DNA from: SCTM01 sp965279655
GTDB taxonomy: Bacteria; Pseudomonadota; Alphaproteobacteria; Rhodospirillales; Rhodospirillaceae
Length of the DNA stretch: 64,000 nucleotides
Assembly (NCBI GenBank): GCA_965279655.1
Contig: OZ257255.1
Location: 4,092,001-4,156,000 of the forward strand
Direction of reading: 5' to 3'
Shown: positions 19,149 to 27,415 of the stretch, piece by piece
Numbering within the stretch: the first letter of the stretch is position 1
Layout of the letters: the number at the start of each line of letters is the position of its first letter
Notes under the pieces: model-generated
Databases searched by the model: none
What the model was told of the DNA's origin: nothing
The model's input: the letters and a program-made list of their open reading frames with translations, nothing else
Made by a program: the position numbers and the translations under genes

Positions 19149-21311
19149 GTGGCAAAAGCCAGTGCGCGCGCCGCCAAGAACGGCGCAGACCTCTCCACCA
19201 GCTATCAGGAAACCCAAGCGCCGGGAGGAGAAACGCACCAAGCCACCACCGAGCGCGCAACGACTCTCACCACGCAGCAAGGCATTCCCGTTGCGGATGA
19301 TCAGAACTCCCTCAAGTCCGGCGCGCGCGGGCCGGCGCTCCTCGAAGACTTCCATCTGCGCGAGAAGCTGTTCCACTTCGATCACGAGCGGATCCCCGAA
19401 CGCGTGGTTCACGCCCGCGGCTACGGCGCGCACGGCTATTTCCAGGTCACGGATCCCCTCACGGATGTCACCCGGGCGGATGTGTTCCAGCGCAAGGGCG
19501 AGAAGACGCCGGCGTTCGTGCGCTTCTCCACCGTGGCCGGCAGCAAGGGTTCGTTCGATCTCGCGCGCGACGTGCGCGGCTTCGCCGTCAAGATCTACAC
19601 GAAGGAAGGCAACTGGGACCTCGTCGGCAACAACATCCCCGTGTTCTTCATTCAGGACGCGATCAAATTCCCCGACATCATCCACTCGGTGAAGCCGGAA
19701 CCCGATCGCGCTTTCCCCCAGGCACAGTCCGCGCACACCAACTTCTGGGATTTCATCACGCTCACGCCTGAGAGCATGCACATGATCATGTGGGTCATGT
19801 CCGATCGCGCCATCCCGCGGTCTTATCGTTTCATGGAAGGCTTCGGCGTCCACACCTTCCGCTTTCTCGACAAGAAAGACCGCTCCACCTTCGTCAAGTT
19901 CCACTGGAAGCCGAAGCTCGGCTTGCAGTCGGTCGCATGGAACGAGGCCGTGAAGATCAACGGCGCCGATCCCGACTTCCATCGCCGCGATCTGTGGGAC
20001 GCCATCACCACCGGCAATTTCCCGGAGTGGGAATTGGGCGTTCAGCTGTTCGATCAGAAGTTCGCCGACGCATTCGACTTCGATGTGCTCGATCCCACCA
20101 AGCTGATCCCGGAGGAAATTCTTCCGGTGCGCATCGTCGGACGCTTGGTGCTGGACCGCATGGTCGACAACTTCTTCGCGGAGACGGAGCAGGTCGCCTT
20201 CTGTACCCAGAACGTGCCGCCGGGAATCGATTTCAGCAACGATCCGCTCCTGCAGGGCCGCAACTTCTCCTACCTCGATACGCAGATAAAGCGGCTGGGC
20301 GGCCCGAACTTCACCCACATCCCCATCAATGCGCCGAAGTGTCCGTTCGCGCACTTCCAGCAGGACGGGCACATGGCCATGCGCAACCCGGTGGGGCGCG
20401 TTAACTACGAACCCAACAGCTGGGGAGCGGACGGCGGTCCGCGCGAAAATCCCGCGATCGGAACCCGCAGCTTCGCCGAGCCCGCCGAAGGGCCGAAACA
20501 ACGCGTCCGCTCCGAAACCTTCGCCGATCACTACAGCCAGGCGCGGCAGTTCTACATCAGCCAAACGCCGACGGAGCAGAAGCACATCGTCGACGCCCTG
20601 GTGTTCGAGCTGTCGAAGGTCGAGCGCCCCGACATCCGCGCGCGCATGGTCTCGCACCTCATGAATATCGAGACGGACTTCGCGCAAACCGTCGCCGATG
20701 GTCTTGGGATTTCGCTGCCCAAGGCCGCCCAGGCGGCGCGCCCGACACGGAAAGACTTGGCCGTGTCCGATTCGCTCAGCATCTTGAAGCGCCCGCCGGC
20801 CACCCTCGAAGGCCGCAAGGTCGGCATCTTCGCCACCGACGGCGCGGACGGCGCGCTCTTCGCCGCGCTCACGGCGGCGATCGAGAAGGAAGGCGCGAGC
20901 TTCGAGGTGGTGGCGCCCCGCATCGCCGGCGTCACGCTTTCAAACGGAACGCAGGTTCCCGCGAAACAGAAGATCGATGGCGGTCCATCGGTCCTCTACG
21001 ATGCGGTGGTCCTCCTGTTCTCGGAAGAAGGCGCCGAGCTTCTCAAATCCCACGGCCCCGCGCGGGATTTCGTGTCGGATGCCTACGCGCATTGCAAATT
21101 CATCGGCTACACCCCCGCCGCCGCTGCGCTGTTTGAAGCGGTCGGCCTCGCGGACAAGGTCGACGAAGCTTTCATTTCCTTGAACGGGAAGAAGGACGCC
21201 GATGCCTTCGTGAAGGCGGCCCGCCAGCTTCGTCTTTGGTCGCGTGAACCCTCGACCAAGGCGAAGGACGACCCGCGGCCCAAGGACGGCAATCCAAAAA
21301 AGAGAAGGTAG
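19149..21311 (+). CDS. katE: Large-subunit (HPII-type, clade 2) catalase
   Basis: A protein of 720 residues, the length of HPII-type catalases. The haem-side His88 lies in VVHARGYGAHGYF, the distal Asn in VGNNIPVFF (161/162) and the proximal haem ligand Tyr375 in RNFSYLDTQ. After ~residue 550 comes the extra DJ-1/PfpI-like domain (GRKVGIFATDGADGA onward). It converts H2O2 to water and oxygen in the cytoplasm. I chose GTG 19149 because AGGGGA ends 5 bases before it; the open frame upstream runs through the promoter. The lysine-rich end (PKKRR) is unusual. Expression is probably stress-induced through EcfG. Confidence 0.95.
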   Translation: MAKASARAAKNGADLSTSYQETQAPGGETHQATTERATTLTTQQGIPVADDQNSLKSGARGPALLEDFHLREKLFHFDHERIPERVVHARGYGAHGYFQVTDPLTDVTRADVFQRKGEKTPAFVRFSTVAGSKGSFDLARDVRGFAVKIYTKEGNWDLVGNNIPVFFIQDAIKFPDIIHSVKPEPDRAFPQAQSAHTNFWDFITLTPESMHMIMWVMSDRAIPRSYRFMEGFGVHTFRFLDKKDRSTFVKFHWKPKLGLQSVAWNEAVKINGADPDFHRRDLWDAITTGNFPEWELGVQLFDQKFADAFDFDVLDPTKLIPEEILPVRIVGRLVLDRMVDNFFAETEQVAFCTQNVPPGIDFSNDPLLQGRNFSYLDTQIKRLGGPNFTHIPINAPKCPFAHFQQDGHMAMRNPVGRVNYEPNSWGADGGPRENPAIGTRSFAEPAEGPKQRVRSETFADHYSQARQFYISQTPTEQKHIVDALVFELSKVERPDIRARMVSHLMNIETDFAQTVADGLGISLPKAAQAARPTRKDLAVSDSLSILKRPPATLEGRKVGIFATDGADGALFAALTAAIEKEGASFEVVAPRIAGVTLSNGTQVPAKQKIDGGPSVLYDAVVLLFSEEGAELLKSHGPARDFVSDAYAHCKFIGYTPAAAALFEAVGLADKVDEAFISLNGKKDADAFVKAARQLRLWSREPSTKAKDDPRPKDGNPKKRR

Positions 21312-21356
21312 TTCCGCCGCTTCACGGATCGTGGCGTATCGACGCCGACTGTTGCC

Positions 21357-21383
21357 CCTCCCGCGCGTCGTTGGCGCGGGAGG
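21357..21383 (+). terminator. GC-rich hairpin after katE
   Basis: A perfect 10-bp stem, CCTCCCGCGC (21357-21366) / GCGCGGGAGG (21374-21383), with a 7-base loop, begins 46 bp after the katE stop. No T tract follows, so termination would be weak or Rho-assisted; it could also protect the 3' end of the mRNA. The remaining sequence to 21569 shows no gene. Confidence 0.55.
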
Positions 21384-21569
21384 CGCGCGGCGCGACACCG
21401 ATGCGCCCGCGCTGCATCGTCACGCGCTCACCCGATCCGCCGCGCGTCTGAAGCAAGGCCAGCGGAGGCTTTTATTATTTGTGCCGGAACAACTTCCTGA
21501 CGACGGCGCTCGTTGGCATTTTCGGGAAACGCGCGCTCGTTCCCGGCTCAAACCCACAAAGGAAATATC

Positions 21570-21896
21570 ATGAAATCCGCCGCCCTCGTTGGCGCCGCAG
21601 CAGTGTTAATTGCTGGCTCGGCGCTCGCTCAATCGAAGACCGATGCGCCGCGCGCGACCGACACGCCTGCCGCCGTCGCGAGCCCGAGCGACGTCAACAA
21701 GACCACCGCGGCTCCGGTCGCCGGGAAGAACAGCTTCACCGAAGATCAGGCGACGAAACGCCTGCAGGACAACGGTTACATCGGCGTCACCGGCCTGACG
21801 AAGGACGATCAGTCCATCTGGCACGGCAAGGCCACGAAAGCCGGCAAGTCGGTAAATGTCGCCGTCGACTACCAGGGCAACATCACAACCAAGTAA
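21570..21896 (+). CDS. Small secreted PepSY-like protein
   Basis: A 108-residue protein with a clear signal peptide (MKSAALVGAAAVLIAGSALA, cleavage after ALA-Q). After a Thr/Ala/Pro-rich linker comes a ~55-residue domain beginning NSFTEDQATKRLQDNGY and ending VDYQGNITTK. This layout (a short helix, then three strands ending in an Asp-x-x-Gly turn) resembles PepSY-like periplasmic proteins. The start is set by AAAGGA 6 bases upstream. It is followed after 38 bp by the glycine-zipper gene and probably shares its mRNA. Confidence 0.7.
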   Translation: MKSAALVGAAAVLIAGSALAQSKTDAPRATDTPAAVASPSDVNKTTAAPVAGKNSFTEDQATKRLQDNGYIGVTGLTKDDQSIWHGKATKAGKSVNVAVDYQGNITTK

Positions 21897-21934
21897 CGGC
21901 GCGTCCGCTTTTCAACCAACACAAGGTGTTTCGA

Positions 21935-22534
21935 ATGACCAAGATTGTGAACAAGATTTACGACAACTACAGCGACGCTGTGGCCGCCATCCACGCGCTC
22001 GAGAACGCGGATATCTCCCACAACGACATCAGCATTGTCGCGAACAACGTCGATAATAAGAACGACCCCACCGACAAGGACGCAACCGCTAAGGGCGCGG
22101 GCGGCGGCGCTGCTGCGGGCGCGGTCGCCGGCGGCGGCGCGGGATTGCTGGCCGGGCTCGGCATGCTGGCCATTCCGGGCGTTGGTCCGGTCGTGGCGGC
22201 GGGCTGGCTTGTGGCCGCGGCGGCGGGCGCGGCTGTCGGCGCGACCGCTGGTGCGGCAACGGGCGGCCTGATCGGCAAGCTGACGGAATACGAAGTCAGC
22301 AAGGAAGATGCCGAGCTTTATGCTGAATCGATCCGTCGCGGCGGCGCGCTTGTCTCCGTCAAGGCGGACGACGACGAAGTGGCCAAAGTCGAAGACATCC
22401 TCGCCGGCTTCAAAGCCGTCGATCCGTCTCTGCGTCGCACGCAGTATTCCAAGACGAACTGGACGACCTTCGATGCCAGCGCCCCGGCCTATACGCCGGC
22501 GCAAATCGAAGCCGAACGCGCGCTCTATCGCTAA
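21935..22534 (+). CDS. Glycine-zipper general stress protein (YflT-like)
   Basis: A 199-residue protein. The N-terminus (KIYDNYSDAVAAIHALENADISHNDISIV) is typical of the YflT/general stress 17M-type alpha-beta domain. A central 60-residue Gly/Ala-rich segment (~55-115) with repeated GAxxGA units could form a membrane-inserting glycine zipper. A second half of the fold follows (ALVSVKADDDEVAKVEDIL). Such proteins are commonly induced by heat, salt or starvation, which agrees with the neighbouring EcfG-controlled katE. The biochemical role is unknown. A strong terminator follows. Confidence 0.75.
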   Translation: MTKIVNKIYDNYSDAVAAIHALENADISHNDISIVANNVDNKNDPTDKDATAKGAGGGAAAGAVAGGGAGLLAGLGMLAIPGVGPVVAAGWLVAAAAGAAVGATAGAATGGLIGKLTEYEVSKEDAELYAESIRRGGALVSVKADDDEVAKVEDILAGFKAVDPSLRRTQYSKTNWTTFDASAPAYTPAQIEAERALYR

Positions 22535-22572
22535 GGCTCGCTGCATCTCCGGGGGTTAGTGCCGGATGCGGG

Positions 22573-22610
22573 CACCCATAGGTGAGCGATCGCCTATGGG
22601 TGTTCCTTTT
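22573..22610 (+). terminator. Intrinsic terminator after the glycine-zipper gene
   Basis: A 12-bp stem (22573-22584 with 22591-22602, one G-T pair) around the loop AGCGAT is followed by TTCCTTTT. It separates the stress genes from the frameshifted gene that follows. Confidence 0.88.
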
Positions 22611-22631
22611 CGCTGCCAGAAGGAAACAGAA

Positions 22632-22924
22632 GTGCGCTATCGGAATCCATGGCTCTCCGTTGGGTTGAAGACGGCCGCGATGATGATGGAGGCCTCGGCG
22701 GTCATCGCCCTGCGCACGATCAAGATCTCCGCCGGCAATGCCGCTGGCAGGGCTGAATCCAAAAGATGGTGCGTGAGAAAGTCCAAGCCGGAACCGAGCT
22801 CGCGACGCTCGCGGCAACGGGTGGACTTGGCTTCACCCCGCTCAGCGTCGCTACCAAAACGCTCGGGCTCTATCGAGGCAAGGTCCGCGCGAATCGCCGT
22901 CGGCTGAAGTCACCCCTGTCATAG
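22632..22924 (+). pseudogene. Frameshifted small phasin-like/helical protein
   Basis: Two overlapping frames together give one sensible protein of ~97 residues. Frame one runs from GTG 22632 (VRYRNPWLSVGLKTAAMMME) to GRAES near 22760. Frame two continues from about 22763 with KMVREKVQAGTELATLAATG and ends at TAG 22922-22924. The joined product has the AES-x-KMVREKVQA centre common in small alphaproteobacterial phasin-like proteins. The break lies at an AAAA run (22761-22764), and one missing base there would restore the frame. This is either a real one-base deletion or a sequencing error in a homopolymer. Confidence 0.65.
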
Positions 22925-22934
22925 CTCTGCCCGC

Positions 22935-23186
22935 ATGTTGACGCGCTGCATTCCCCCCATCCCGCTGGAGACCCCTTTCGGCCGGGGCATGGCCGAATTC
23001 GTGATCGACTACGGTCCGGATTGGCACTTGCTTTGGGTGGTGTTCATCGACGCCACCGGCGAGTGCCGAACCGTCCAGAACCCGGACATCCGTCTCCAGC
23101 GAAATGAAACGTTGGGCACGCAGCCACAGGCGAGGACGCCCAGCATCCTGGCCGCGGTCTCAGGCGCTACGGCCAAAGGGCAGTAG
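22935..23186 (+). CDS. Conserved small protein of unknown function
   Basis: An 83-residue protein beginning MLTRCIPPIPLETPFGRG, followed by FVIDYGPDWHLLWVVFIDATG, a two-stranded motif seen in small conserved proteins of rhizobia and relatives that share a start of the type IPPIPLxTPxGxG. The domain ends around NPDIRLQRNETLG; the last 25 residues are low in conservation features. No signal peptide or membrane helix is seen. It begins 10 bp after the frameshifted gene. No function can be assigned. Confidence 0.65.
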   Translation: MLTRCIPPIPLETPFGRGMAEFVIDYGPDWHLLWVVFIDATGECRTVQNPDIRLQRNETLGTQPQARTPSILAAVSGATAKGQ

Positions 23187-23220
23187 GTACCTTGCACCGT
23201 TAGCGGCGGCGCCCGGCGGC

Positions 23221-24495
23221 CTATCCGCGCCCGATCTTGCAAGCCGTCACGGCACGCACGGTGACTTGCATCACTTCGGCCGGGCAGGACGGCGTGGGCT
23301 TGATCTTGAACGTCTCGAACGTATCGCCCGTGAAGCAATCGGTAGCGATGCCAATGAAATTACTGCCCACACCGTCGATGTAAGCATTGGATCCCGGGCA
23401 GCGCGCCCGGTAATGCACATCGATGCACGGCACGGCTTCGGGTGAGACCTTCGGGCGCATGCCGACGACATACATGTCGCCGTAACATGTGCGGGCCTTG
23501 AGCTGCGTCCCGCGCGCCATCGTCTCCAAATAGGTTCGCGCCTGTTCGGCTGCCGCCTGTTTCTCCGCCTCGCGCAGAAGCACGCGATCCGCCTCGGCCT
23601 GCTCACGCTTCGCCTTCGCGGCCGCCGCGTCGGCGACGCGCCTCTGTTCGCGGGCCGCCGACTCTTGTGCACGCGCGGCGGCCTCTTGCGCGCGGGTCTG
23701 CTCTTCCGCGCGCCGTTGACGCTCCGCGGACTCCTGGCGCTGCTTATCCTGGGCCAGCGCCACTTGCTGTTCGCGCGCTTGCGTGTTCGCCCGCGTCTGT
23801 TGCTGGCGTGCCTCGCTCTCCCGCTGGCGCTGGGCGAGGAGCGTCCTGCGGTTCTCTTCGCGCTGGGCAAGCTCCCGTTCGCGCTGCGCCGCCTGCGCCC
23901 GCCGCCGCTCCTCCGCCGCCGCCTGGAATTGCTCCATGGCGCGGTTATGGATGCCGTCGATCTGCGCCTTGCCCGCCAGCGCTTGATTGACGCCGCCGAG
24001 AATTGCCAAGCCGATGCTGGAGCCCTGCGAGCCGCCGTCGTCGTCCGTGCACCGGAAGTACTCCAGCCGGCCCTCGTAGCACTGTCGCAACTGCCCTGGC
24101 CGCGTGCAGCGTTCATCGCAGCGCGACTCAAGATCGGCCTGCGCGGCTTGCTTCTCGAGCCGCCGTTCTTCCGCGATCCGCTGCTCATCCTCGCGCGCCG
24201 CCGCTTGGCGCTCCGCGACCAAATAATTCTGCGCGCCTTTCAAAACAGCCTTGTCCGCGTTTCCGGAGACGACCTTTGTCGCCTTCTGCAAATGACGCTC
24301 CGCGCACTTAAAGTCGCGCGCTGCAGTGCAGTTCTCGGCGGAAAGTATGGATTGCTCGAAATCTTGCCGGTCCAACTGGTCCAGCTGCTCGGACATCTTC
24401 AACAGATCGTCGAAGTCGTCCGTTGGCGCCGCGGCAACGACGCCGCCCGCCAGCACGAAACAGGCGACGACAAGTCTTACGATTTGAAACCGCAT
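23221..24495 (-). CDS. Secreted coiled-coil protein with Cys-rich C-terminal domain
   Basis: I do not recognise a family. The 424-residue protein has a signal peptide (1-23, ending VVAAA). A first region contains paired cysteines (Cys56, Cys64, and Cys126, 130, 139, 149). A hydrophobic glycine patch (GSSIGLAILGGVNQALAG, 157-175) precedes a long Ala/Arg/Gln/Glu coiled coil (~186-322). The C-terminal domain (~333-424) holds six cysteines (337, 357, 366, 387, 404, 419), enough for three disulfides. All this points to an exported periplasmic or surface protein. It is divergent from the gene at 24608, with a 112-bp shared promoter region, and that neighbour has a similar coiled-coil plan. It might be a structural or binding protein; no enzyme motif is visible. 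Confidence 0.7.
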   Translation of the reverse strand: MRFQIVRLVVACFVLAGGVVAAAPTDDFDDLLKMSEQLDQLDRQDFEQSILSAENCTAARDFKCAERHLQKATKVVSGNADKAVLKGAQNYLVAERQAAAREDEQRIAEERRLEKQAAQADLESRCDERCTRPGQLRQCYEGRLEYFRCTDDDGGSQGSSIGLAILGGVNQALAGKAQIDGIHNRAMEQFQAAAEERRRAQAAQRERELAQREENRRTLLAQRQRESEARQQQTRANTQAREQQVALAQDKQRQESAERQRRAEEQTRAQEAAARAQESAAREQRRVADAAAAKAKREQAEADRVLLREAEKQAAAEQARTYLETMARGTQLKARTCYGDMYVVGMRPKVSPEAVPCIDVHYRARCPGSNAYIDGVGSNFIGIATDCFTGDTFETFKIKPTPSCPAEVMQVTVRAVTACKIGRG

Positions 24496-24607
24496 GAATG
24501 TTCCGGATACACTTGTGCGCCACCCACACTTCAACTTCCCCGGGCGCGTTCAAAACCTAGTGATTCCCTGCGCGCTCCGCAATCCATAACCAGGCAACCA
24601 TCATCTC

Positions 24608-26053
24608 ATGCGCATAGACACGCGTTTTGCTGCGGCCATTGTCGCGGTGCTGTTGACTGCGCCGGCGGGGGCAGCCGAGCCATCTTCCTCGGCGCCGCGC
24701 GCGATGGTGCGGGTGACTTGCGACGGCGAAAGCGCCGGTGCGGCGGTGTCCATAAACGGGGAATTCAAAGGGGACTGCCCAATCGACACGCCGGTGCCGG
24801 CGGGTTCGGTCACGCTGCGGGCGGTTAAGCCTGTCGGCGAAACCAAGGAAGCCGTGTTTCAGCAGGATTTCAACGTCGGCGGCGGCGTCGTGAAGAGAGT
24901 CGAGGTGATCCTCGGCGCGCCTACGTTCACCGCGCAGGGCAGGGTGCTTGAAGACGCGCGTATCGCGCGCGAGCAGGAGCGCGCGGCGGAAGAGAAGCGC
25001 GTCGCCGATGAGAAGGCCCGTGCCGCGGCGGAGGCAAAAGCCGTCGCCCAGGCCGAAGCAATCGCGGCCGCGGATGCCAATGCGCGCCCAAAGAACGATG
25101 CCCTCGCGGCGGACCTTCTCGCCAAGCGGCGCGGCTCGCGCAAACCCGCCAACCCCGCATGTCCGGATTGTCCGGTCGGCAACAAGAAAGCGGGCGGGGT
25201 CGCGGCGGACCTGCCCACCAGCGATGACCCCACTTTGCAAGGCATGCTCGATCTGGCGAGGCAGGAGATTGCTAAGATCGGCACCAAGGATTCGGAGCTC
25301 GTGCCGCCGGCGCAATCGATCTCCATCCCGTGCCCGGGCGCGGACGCCGAAATCCGCAAACTCGCGGGCGTCCGCAATTTCTCTGAGATGTCTGCGGCCG
25401 AGCGGCGGCCTTACAGCGGCCCGACGTTCATGCCGAGAATTTACGTAATCGACGCGAAAGTTTGGCCGGTGCAAGCCGCCTGCACGGACGGCAAGCTTGA
25501 TGGGCCGTTAGATGCCTGGGTCTTCGCCACGCAGGTGAGCGGATCGCGGGACGCCGCTGGGCGTGAATCTACCCTCAGTGCCATGCCGATCCTGGTGCAT
25601 TTGCAAACCATCATGGCTGCGGGCCAGCCAAGCGCCCTGATCGTCAAGCATCAGCGCTTCGAGACGCTTTCGTACTATTTCGATCCCCAAGTTCGTTCGA
25701 CGGTGGCCACTTACCTGAACAACACCAAAGACGCCGATGTTCTCGCCTTCTCCTACGCCCTTCCCGAAAGCATGGGGGACGCGAAGGCTGTCTCGGTGGC
25801 GGTCGTGCGCACAAACGATAAGCAGTGGATTCCGATGACCACCGTCACCACGCCGCTCAAACCTAACCTGGTGACCGAGACGGGCTACCACGGAAAGCAG
25901 ATCCGATCCAAAGCGCCTAAGAAAGACGGCGTCTATCACGGGGAATACGTGTTCTACGAATACTACATAAAACCGGACGTCAAATCGCCGCAAACCAGCC
26001 TTTGCTACCGCGACGGTGAAATAGTGAGCGTCAGGCCTTGCGTCTTTGATTGA
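24608..26053 (+). CDS. Secreted protein with PEGA-like and coiled-coil regions
   Basis: A 481-residue protein with a signal peptide (1-23, ending AGAA). Residues ~33-105 look like a PEGA-type beta domain (VSINGEFKGDCPIDTPVPAG, with a Cys38-Cys57 pair). An Ala/Glu/Arg coiled coil spans ~108-160, a linker with CPDCP (185-189) follows, and a ~275-residue C-terminal domain is of unknown family. That domain has conserved-looking patches such as YVIDAKVWPVQAAC and GEYVFYEYYIKP. It is divergent from the other secreted coiled-coil gene, so the two may be regulated together. A PEGA domain suggests binding to wall or surface polymers; this is inference. Confidence 0.7.
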   Translation: MRIDTRFAAAIVAVLLTAPAGAAEPSSSAPRAMVRVTCDGESAGAAVSINGEFKGDCPIDTPVPAGSVTLRAVKPVGETKEAVFQQDFNVGGGVVKRVEVILGAPTFTAQGRVLEDARIAREQERAAEEKRVADEKARAAAEAKAVAQAEAIAAADANARPKNDALAADLLAKRRGSRKPANPACPDCPVGNKKAGGVAADLPTSDDPTLQGMLDLARQEIAKIGTKDSELVPPAQSISIPCPGADAEIRKLAGVRNFSEMSAAERRPYSGPTFMPRIYVIDAKVWPVQAACTDGKLDGPLDAWVFATQVSGSRDAAGRESTLSAMPILVHLQTIMAAGQPSALIVKHQRFETLSYYFDPQVRSTVATYLNNTKDADVLAFSYALPESMGDAKAVSVAVVRTNDKQWIPMTTVTTPLKPNLVTETGYHGKQIRSKAPKKDGVYHGEYVFYEYYIKPDVKSPQTSLCYRDGEIVSVRPCVFD

Positions 26054-26393
26054 GACTGACCTGTTGCCGTTGTCCGGGGGAATGCCGTGCGTCTTTCCAT
26101 ATCGGCCGCGTGTCTGCTCATGACCGACTCGACGCCGTTGAGGGATTGCGCGTGGCCTGCGATCCACTGCGGAAAGGCCGACGCTAGCGTCACGTGGGTG
26201 GCGAGCACTGCAAACTGCACACACCGTGACCTTTGACGGATTCCGGAATCATCCCCATGCTCTTGCCGGGGGTCGCGTTCAGGAACGGGAGTCATGGCAA
26301 CGGCCACCCTTGCCCGGAATTTTCACCGCCTATTCACCGCCTAAACATGCGGTGGGGGGCCGCCTCTTTGGCGGTGGGCGACTTCGCCCGGCC
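26054..26393. other. Gap without gene
   Basis: These 340 bp between the 3' ends of two convergent genes hold no credible gene. Visible elements are a 12-bp palindrome GATTCCGGAATC (26239-26250), two direct TTCACCGCCT copies near 26322-26342, and a CCGCC/GGCGG hairpin at about 26367-26385 that could end transcription of the minus-strand AraC gene. Confidence 0.4.
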
Positions 26394-27293
26394 CTACTTC
26401 AATCTGGAGGCGCTCGGCGCCACGCCATAGCGCGCGCGGAAGGCATTGGTGAAATGCGCCGTGGAGCCGAAGCCGCAGGTGGCCGCCACGGTGGCGATGG
26501 GATGTTCGGTGCTGCGCAGCAGGTCTTGTGCCTTTTCCAGCCGGCGGGCCTTCACGTACTGCCATACCGACGTGCCGACCTCCGCCTGGAAGCTGCGGTT
26601 CAGATGCGCGACGGAGATGTCCGCCGCCACGCACACGTCATCGAGCGCGAAGTGTTCGCCGAGATGCTCGTCGATATAGACGATGGCGCGCTGCACCTGC
26701 GGGTGATGCCGCCCCAGCTTCATCGCGTCGCGTTCCGGCTTCGCGCCGTAGCGCCGCGCGGCCATGCCCAGGAACGTACCGAGCATCTGGTCCACATGCG
26801 CGCGCCCGTCGGGGAATCCCGCGAACACCTGGCTCGCGATCTCGATTCCGAGGAAGCCGATCGCCGGCGCGTGATCGGACAGCGCCATGCGCCAGCGCAC
26901 TGTATCGGCTTCCTCACCCAGCGCGCGCCGCAGCACGGAATCGTCGAACAGGAATCCGAAGCCCTCGATCTGTCCGGTCCACGCGATGTTCCAGGTGGTG
27001 CTGGCGGCGGTGAAGCCAATCGTGCCGCGACGGAAGATATAGCGCCGCCGCCGGCCGCCGCTCTGCTCCCACAGGTCCACCGTGCGCAGCGAGATGAACA
27101 GGTCGTGGAAAGATTCGCGCGGCCGCCGCATCGCCCCAGGCGGAGCGCGCATGTAGGTGACCGTCACCGGCCACGGACCATCCAATTCCGCAAGCCTGTA
27201 CGGGCCGATGTCTTGCGAGATCGCCCAGTTGATGTAGGTGCCGAACCGCGCGTCGGTCGGCGCGAGTGGCTCCGGAGCAACAATGATCTTCAT
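26394..27293 (-). CDS. AraC family transcriptional regulator
   Basis: A 299-residue protein. The N-terminal ~190 residues form a sensor domain without a recognised ligand. The C-terminal ~100 residues hold the two AraC helix-turn-helix units: DVCVAADISVAHLNRSFQAE and then TVAATCGFGSTAHFTNAFRA. It ends RYGVAPSASRLK, typical of the family. It is divergent from the TonB-dependent receptor gene (122-bp gap), which it most likely controls, probably with the genes that follow. Confidence 0.9.
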   Translation of the reverse strand: MKIIVAPEPLAPTDARFGTYINWAISQDIGPYRLAELDGPWPVTVTYMRAPPGAMRRPRESFHDLFISLRTVDLWEQSGGRRRRYIFRRGTIGFTAASTTWNIAWTGQIEGFGFLFDDSVLRRALGEEADTVRWRMALSDHAPAIGFLGIEIASQVFAGFPDGRAHVDQMLGTFLGMAARRYGAKPERDAMKLGRHHPQVQRAIVYIDEHLGEHFALDDVCVAADISVAHLNRSFQAEVGTSVWQYVKARRLEKAQDLLRSTEHPIATVAATCGFGSTAHFTNAFRARYGVAPSASRLK

Positions 27294-27415
27294 TTTATGA
27301 TTCAGACCATGATTGGATCAGATTTTGCAACAGCTTCCCGTGCAAAATCAAAGCCTCTGGTAGCGCGCCGCCACGCTCTGGTCGCCTGGACGGCAACAAC
27401 AAGGGGGAGCCCCGA

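Noticed and set aside
19134..20687. 517-codon minus-strand frame opposite katE
   Set aside because: The katE catalytic residues and promoter support only the plus strand.
21486..21514. Second EcfG-like promoter (GGAAC...CGTT) before the small secreted protein
   Set aside because: The spacer is 20 bases, outside the 16-17 range of the consensus, so it is not called.
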